Shown: one piece after another, positions 40,411-43,081 of the stretch
How the letters are laid out: each line of letters opens with the position of its first letter
Position numbering within the stretch: the first letter of the stretch is position 1
Source of the DNA: JBAVQS01 sp049694275
GTDB taxonomy: Bacteria > Chloroflexota > Anaerolineae > UBA4142 > SHND01
Direction: 5' to 3'
DNA length: 43,081 bases
NCBI GenBank assembly: GCA_049694275.1
Contig: JBAVQS010000003.1
Span: 1-43,081, forward strand
Notes under the pieces: generated by a model
Seen by the model: only the letters and a program-made list of their open reading frames with translations
What the model was told of the DNA's origin: nothing
Databases searched by the model: none
Program-made: the position numbers and the translations under genes

Positions 40411-43056
40411 ATGCCCAAACTAATAATCGACGGTAAACCAATTGAAGTCCCGGCGAATACGATGGTGGTCGAGGCGGCCAAGCTGCTCGGCATCCAGATC
40501 CCGGTCTTTTGCTATCATCCCAAGCTCGAGCCGGTCGGCATGTGCCGCATGTGCCTGGTCGAAGTGGGCACGCCCAAGATGGACCCGGCAACTCGCAAGC
40601 CGGTCCTGGACGACAAAGGCGCCCCGGTCATCGCCTGGATGCCCAAGCTCCAGACCGCCTGCACGACCGCCGTCTCGGAAGGGATGGCAGTCCGCACGAC
40701 GACCCCGGCGGTCGCCGAAGCGCGGCGCTCGGTGATTGAATTTCTCCTGACAAGTCACCCGCTCGACTGCCCCATTTGCGACAAGGGGGGCGAGTGCCCG
40801 CTGCAGGAGCACACGCTGGCGCACGGGCCCGGCGTCTCGCGCTTTCGCGTCGAGAGCAAGTTCCATAATGAAAAGCATGTCCCGCTCGGCCCGCTGGTGG
40901 TGCTCGACCGGGAGCGCTGCATCCAGTGCTCGCGCTGCATCCGCTTTCAGGACGAATACGCGGATGACCCGGTCCTCGGCTTTGCCGACCGCGGCCGCGC
41001 GCTCGAAATCGTCACCCTTAGCGACCCGCCCTTCGACAGCAAATACTCGGGCAATACCATCGACATCTGCCCGGTCGGCGCGCTCACCTCGCACGATTTC
41101 CGGTTGACGGCGCGTGTGTTTGAGCTCACCGATCACCCTTCCGTCTGCGCGCACTGCTCGGTCGGCTGCAACATGTTCATCGGCGAACGGGATCACGAGA
41201 TCAAACGGATTACCCCGCGTGAGAATGAAGCGGTCAACGAGATCTGGTTGTGTGACAAGGGGCGCTTTGTCCATCAACAAGCCCACTCGCCGGAGCGGAT
41301 TACGAAACCGATGATGCGCACTGGCAGCGAATGGACCCCCGTCTCGTGGTATGACGCCATTACGGCGATTGCCTCGCGTTTCACCGGGACCCGTCTCGAA
41401 TACGGCGGGAGCGCCTTTGCCGGGCTGGCGGGCGACCGGGTCGCAAACGAAGACCTTTACCTGTTCCAAAAGCTTTTCCGCGAGGTCCTCGGCTCGAATA
41501 ATATCGAGCATCGCATCGGCTGGTCGCAGTGGAATGCCGGCGACGAGCTGGTCCGGAACTATGGCGCGGCGGCGGGGACGGACCTGGGCAGCCTGGGCAA
41601 GAGTACCGCCGTTCTCGTCCTGGGCGCCGATCCCGAAGAGGAACAGCCGGTGCTCCGGCTTCGGCTCTCGAAAGCGGCCCGCCAGGGCGCGACCCTGATT
41701 GTCGCCAATGGGCGTCTCACCAAGCTCGCCCGGCACGCCAAACAGGGCCTCATCTATCGCTATGGCCGCGAGGTCCAGTTCCTGCTCGCGTTCCTCCGCG
41801 TGATGGTGGATGAGAACCTGTGCAAGGGCGACCTGCCGGCGGCATTCAAGGCGGGGTTGAGCCAGCGCACGCTCCAGGACTATGCCGAGCAGTGCGGGAT
41901 CGCCGCCGAGACTTTGCAGGCGGCCGCACGCGCGTTTGCGTCGAGCGAGAATGGGCTGATCCTGTTTGGCCGCGAGCTCATGTTCGCCATGCAGCAGGAC
42001 CCGGCGATTGAGGTGGCGCTGGCGGCGCTGGCCGTCGCGGCCGGGCATATAGGCCGCAAGGATAACGGTGTCATCGCGCTCTATCCCCACAACAATTCGC
42101 AGGGCGCGTTCGACATGGGCATTACCCCGGACCGCGGCCCCGGCGGCGTCGCGCTCAAGGACAAGGGCCAGGCGCTCAAGGACATCGTCGGCGGCAAGCC
42201 GCGCGCCCTCTATGTCATGGGATGCGATCCGGCGCGCGATGTGCCCGGTTTCCGCCGGGCCGGTTTTATGGTCGTGCAGGACCTCTTTATGACCGATACG
42301 GCCCGGCAGGCCGATATTGTCCTGCCCGCGCAATCGTGGGCCGAGCGCGAAGGGACCTTTACCAATACCGAGCGGCGCGTGCAACTGTTCCGCGCCGCCA
42401 CCAAGCCGCTGGGCGAAACGCGCCCCGACTGGTCGGCGCTCAACGAGATTGCGCGGGCGTTGGACGCGCGCTGGAGCTATACATCACCCGCCGAGATTAT
42501 GCGCGAGATCGCCGGGCAGGTACCGGGCTATGCCGGGATGACGTATGACCGGTTGGCCATGACGGCGCAGCGGCGCGCCTCCGTCCTCACGGTCGGCGCG
42601 GAATCGGTCGAACCGGTCCAGATTGCGATGGGCGAGATCTACGGTCATGTGAGCGGCGTTTGCTGGCCGAGTCGGGCCGAGGCGGATGCGGCCGCGAAAT
42701 TTGAACTGGCGTGGGTCGAGCCCCAGGCTGCGCCGCAGGAACCGAAGGATTATGCGCTGGCGATTTCGCGCTCGCTCTATGATGCCGGAACGCTGGCCGG
42801 GCAGACGGCAATCGTACAGTCGCGTGTACCCGCGGTGCGCGTCGAATTGAACGCACACGACGCCGAGGACCTGGGGATCGCGGACGGAAGCAAGGTCAAG
42901 CTGACGCTGGATGTGAAACCGGCGCGGGCGCTGGAGCTCGCGGCGCACGTAAATGGGCATGTGCCCCCCGGCGTGGTCCTCGTCCCGAATAATCTGGACG
43001 GGACGTATAATCTGCCGATGGGCGCGCGGGCGAAAGTGGAAAAAGTTGCCGGGTAA
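40411..43056 (+). CDS. nuoG: NADH-quinone oxidoreductase subunit G
   Basis: NuoG is the largest subunit of the electron-input module of complex I. The 881 residues have the N-terminal 2Fe-2S ligands C34, C45, C48, C84, then H116/C120/C123/C129 for a 4Fe-4S cluster, two further ferredoxin-like sets (C170, C173, C176, C220 and C246, C249, C253, C281), and a long molybdopterin-oxidoreductase-like domain with AQSWAEREGTFTNTERRVQ and a small C-terminal beta-barrel. The last Cys set (CAHCSVGC... LCDKG) resembles the extra N7-type cluster kept in some species. The ATG has only a distant AGGA upstream. Its start lies 35 bases after the antitoxin remnant. Confidence 0.96.
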   Translation: MPKLIIDGKPIEVPANTMVVEAAKLLGIQIPVFCYHPKLEPVGMCRMCLVEVGTPKMDPATRKPVLDDKGAPVIAWMPKLQTACTTAVSEGMAVRTTTPAVAEARRSVIEFLLTSHPLDCPICDKGGECPLQEHTLAHGPGVSRFRVESKFHNEKHVPLGPLVVLDRERCIQCSRCIRFQDEYADDPVLGFADRGRALEIVTLSDPPFDSKYSGNTIDICPVGALTSHDFRLTARVFELTDHPSVCAHCSVGCNMFIGERDHEIKRITPRENEAVNEIWLCDKGRFVHQQAHSPERITKPMMRTGSEWTPVSWYDAITAIASRFTGTRLEYGGSAFAGLAGDRVANEDLYLFQKLFREVLGSNNIEHRIGWSQWNAGDELVRNYGAAAGTDLGSLGKSTAVLVLGADPEEEQPVLRLRLSKAARQGATLIVANGRLTKLARHAKQGLIYRYGREVQFLLAFLRVMVDENLCKGDLPAAFKAGLSQRTLQDYAEQCGIAAETLQAAARAFASSENGLILFGRELMFAMQQDPAIEVALAALAVAAGHIGRKDNGVIALYPHNNSQGAFDMGITPDRGPGGVALKDKGQALKDIVGGKPRALYVMGCDPARDVPGFRRAGFMVVQDLFMTDTARQADIVLPAQSWAEREGTFTNTERRVQLFRAATKPLGETRPDWSALNEIARALDARWSYTSPAEIMREIAGQVPGYAGMTYDRLAMTAQRRASVLTVGAESVEPVQIAMGEIYGHVSGVCWPSRAEADAAAKFELAWVEPQAAPQEPKDYALAISRSLYDAGTLAGQTAIVQSRVPAVRVELNAHDAEDLGIADGSKVKLTLDVKPARALELAAHVNGHVPPGVVLVPNNLDGTYNLPMGARAKVEKVAG

Positions 43057-43075
43057 TATGAGGAAATAGCTGGAT

Positions 43076-43081
43076 ATGGCG
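43076..43081 (+). CDS. Possible first codons of nuoH (cut by window edge)
   Basis: ATG GCG at the very end follows GAGGAAATAGCTGGAT, with a ribosome site nine or ten bases before, 20 bases after nuoG. Gene order in complex I operons makes nuoH the likely product, but only two codons are seen. Confidence 0.35.

Noticed and set aside
40420..42384. Long minus-strand open frame opposite nuoG
   Set aside because: Shadow of nuoG codon bias; no motif or start signal.

Overview
This 43 kb stretch is GC-rich bacterial chromosome (roughly 60% GC by eye) with dense, mostly operonic genes, many with AGGAGG-type ribosome binding sites. I see no rRNA, tRNA, CRISPR array, insertion sequence or phage gene. 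The mix of genes (Thr/Pro-linker secreted proteins, a fused NuoCD, a LacI/GH4/sugar-kinase cluster, a VKOR/DsbA pair, MarR-controlled ABC exporters and AsnA-type asparagine synthetase) suggests a Chloroflexota bacterium, perhaps of the Anaerolineae type. That assignment is an inference from gene content; no marker gene was compared.

Layout. 1-9.2 kb: the end of a secreted binding protein on the plus strand meets a minus-strand run of a PAS/GAF hybrid histidine kinase, a rifampicin-phosphotransferase-like PEP/pyruvate-binding enzyme, asnA, and a methyltransferase that seems to start at AUA. 9.2-15 kb: two secreted surface-type proteins, metF and a second methyltransferase, with palindromic repeats between them. 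15.4-19 kb: a LacI regulator with a clear two-part operator, a GH4 6-phospho-glycosidase and a BadF-type sugar kinase, which could form a PTS-independent disaccharide route.

19-20.6 kb holds the most interesting locus: a three-gene minus-strand operon of a membrane-anchored DsbA-like protein, a VKOR-type quinone-linked oxidase and an OsmC-like protein. The DsbA gene carries an in-frame TGA exactly where the first cysteine of its CPYC motif should be. It is followed by a two-stage stem-loop that fits the bacterial SECIS description. I read it as a selenocysteine-containing (U-P-Y-C) disulfide oxidase rather than two broken genes.

20.8-28.5 kb: a B12-binding radical SAM protein, then a five-gene MarR-controlled exporter operon (marR, adaptor, two ABC half-transporters forming an asymmetric heterodimer, second adaptor) read from a consensus promoter that overlaps a palindrome. 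28.6-36 kb: two small proteins, an alanine-dehydrogenase-like enzyme overlapping a CoA-transferase, a membrane PAS/GAF protein with a degenerate GGDEF domain, and a radical SAM protein with a very short or absent leader. 36-43 kb: part of a complex I operon, nuoB, nuoCD, a four-helix-bundle gene where nuoE is normally found, nuoF, a remnant of a HigA antitoxin gene, nuoG, and probably the first codons of nuoH at the window edge.
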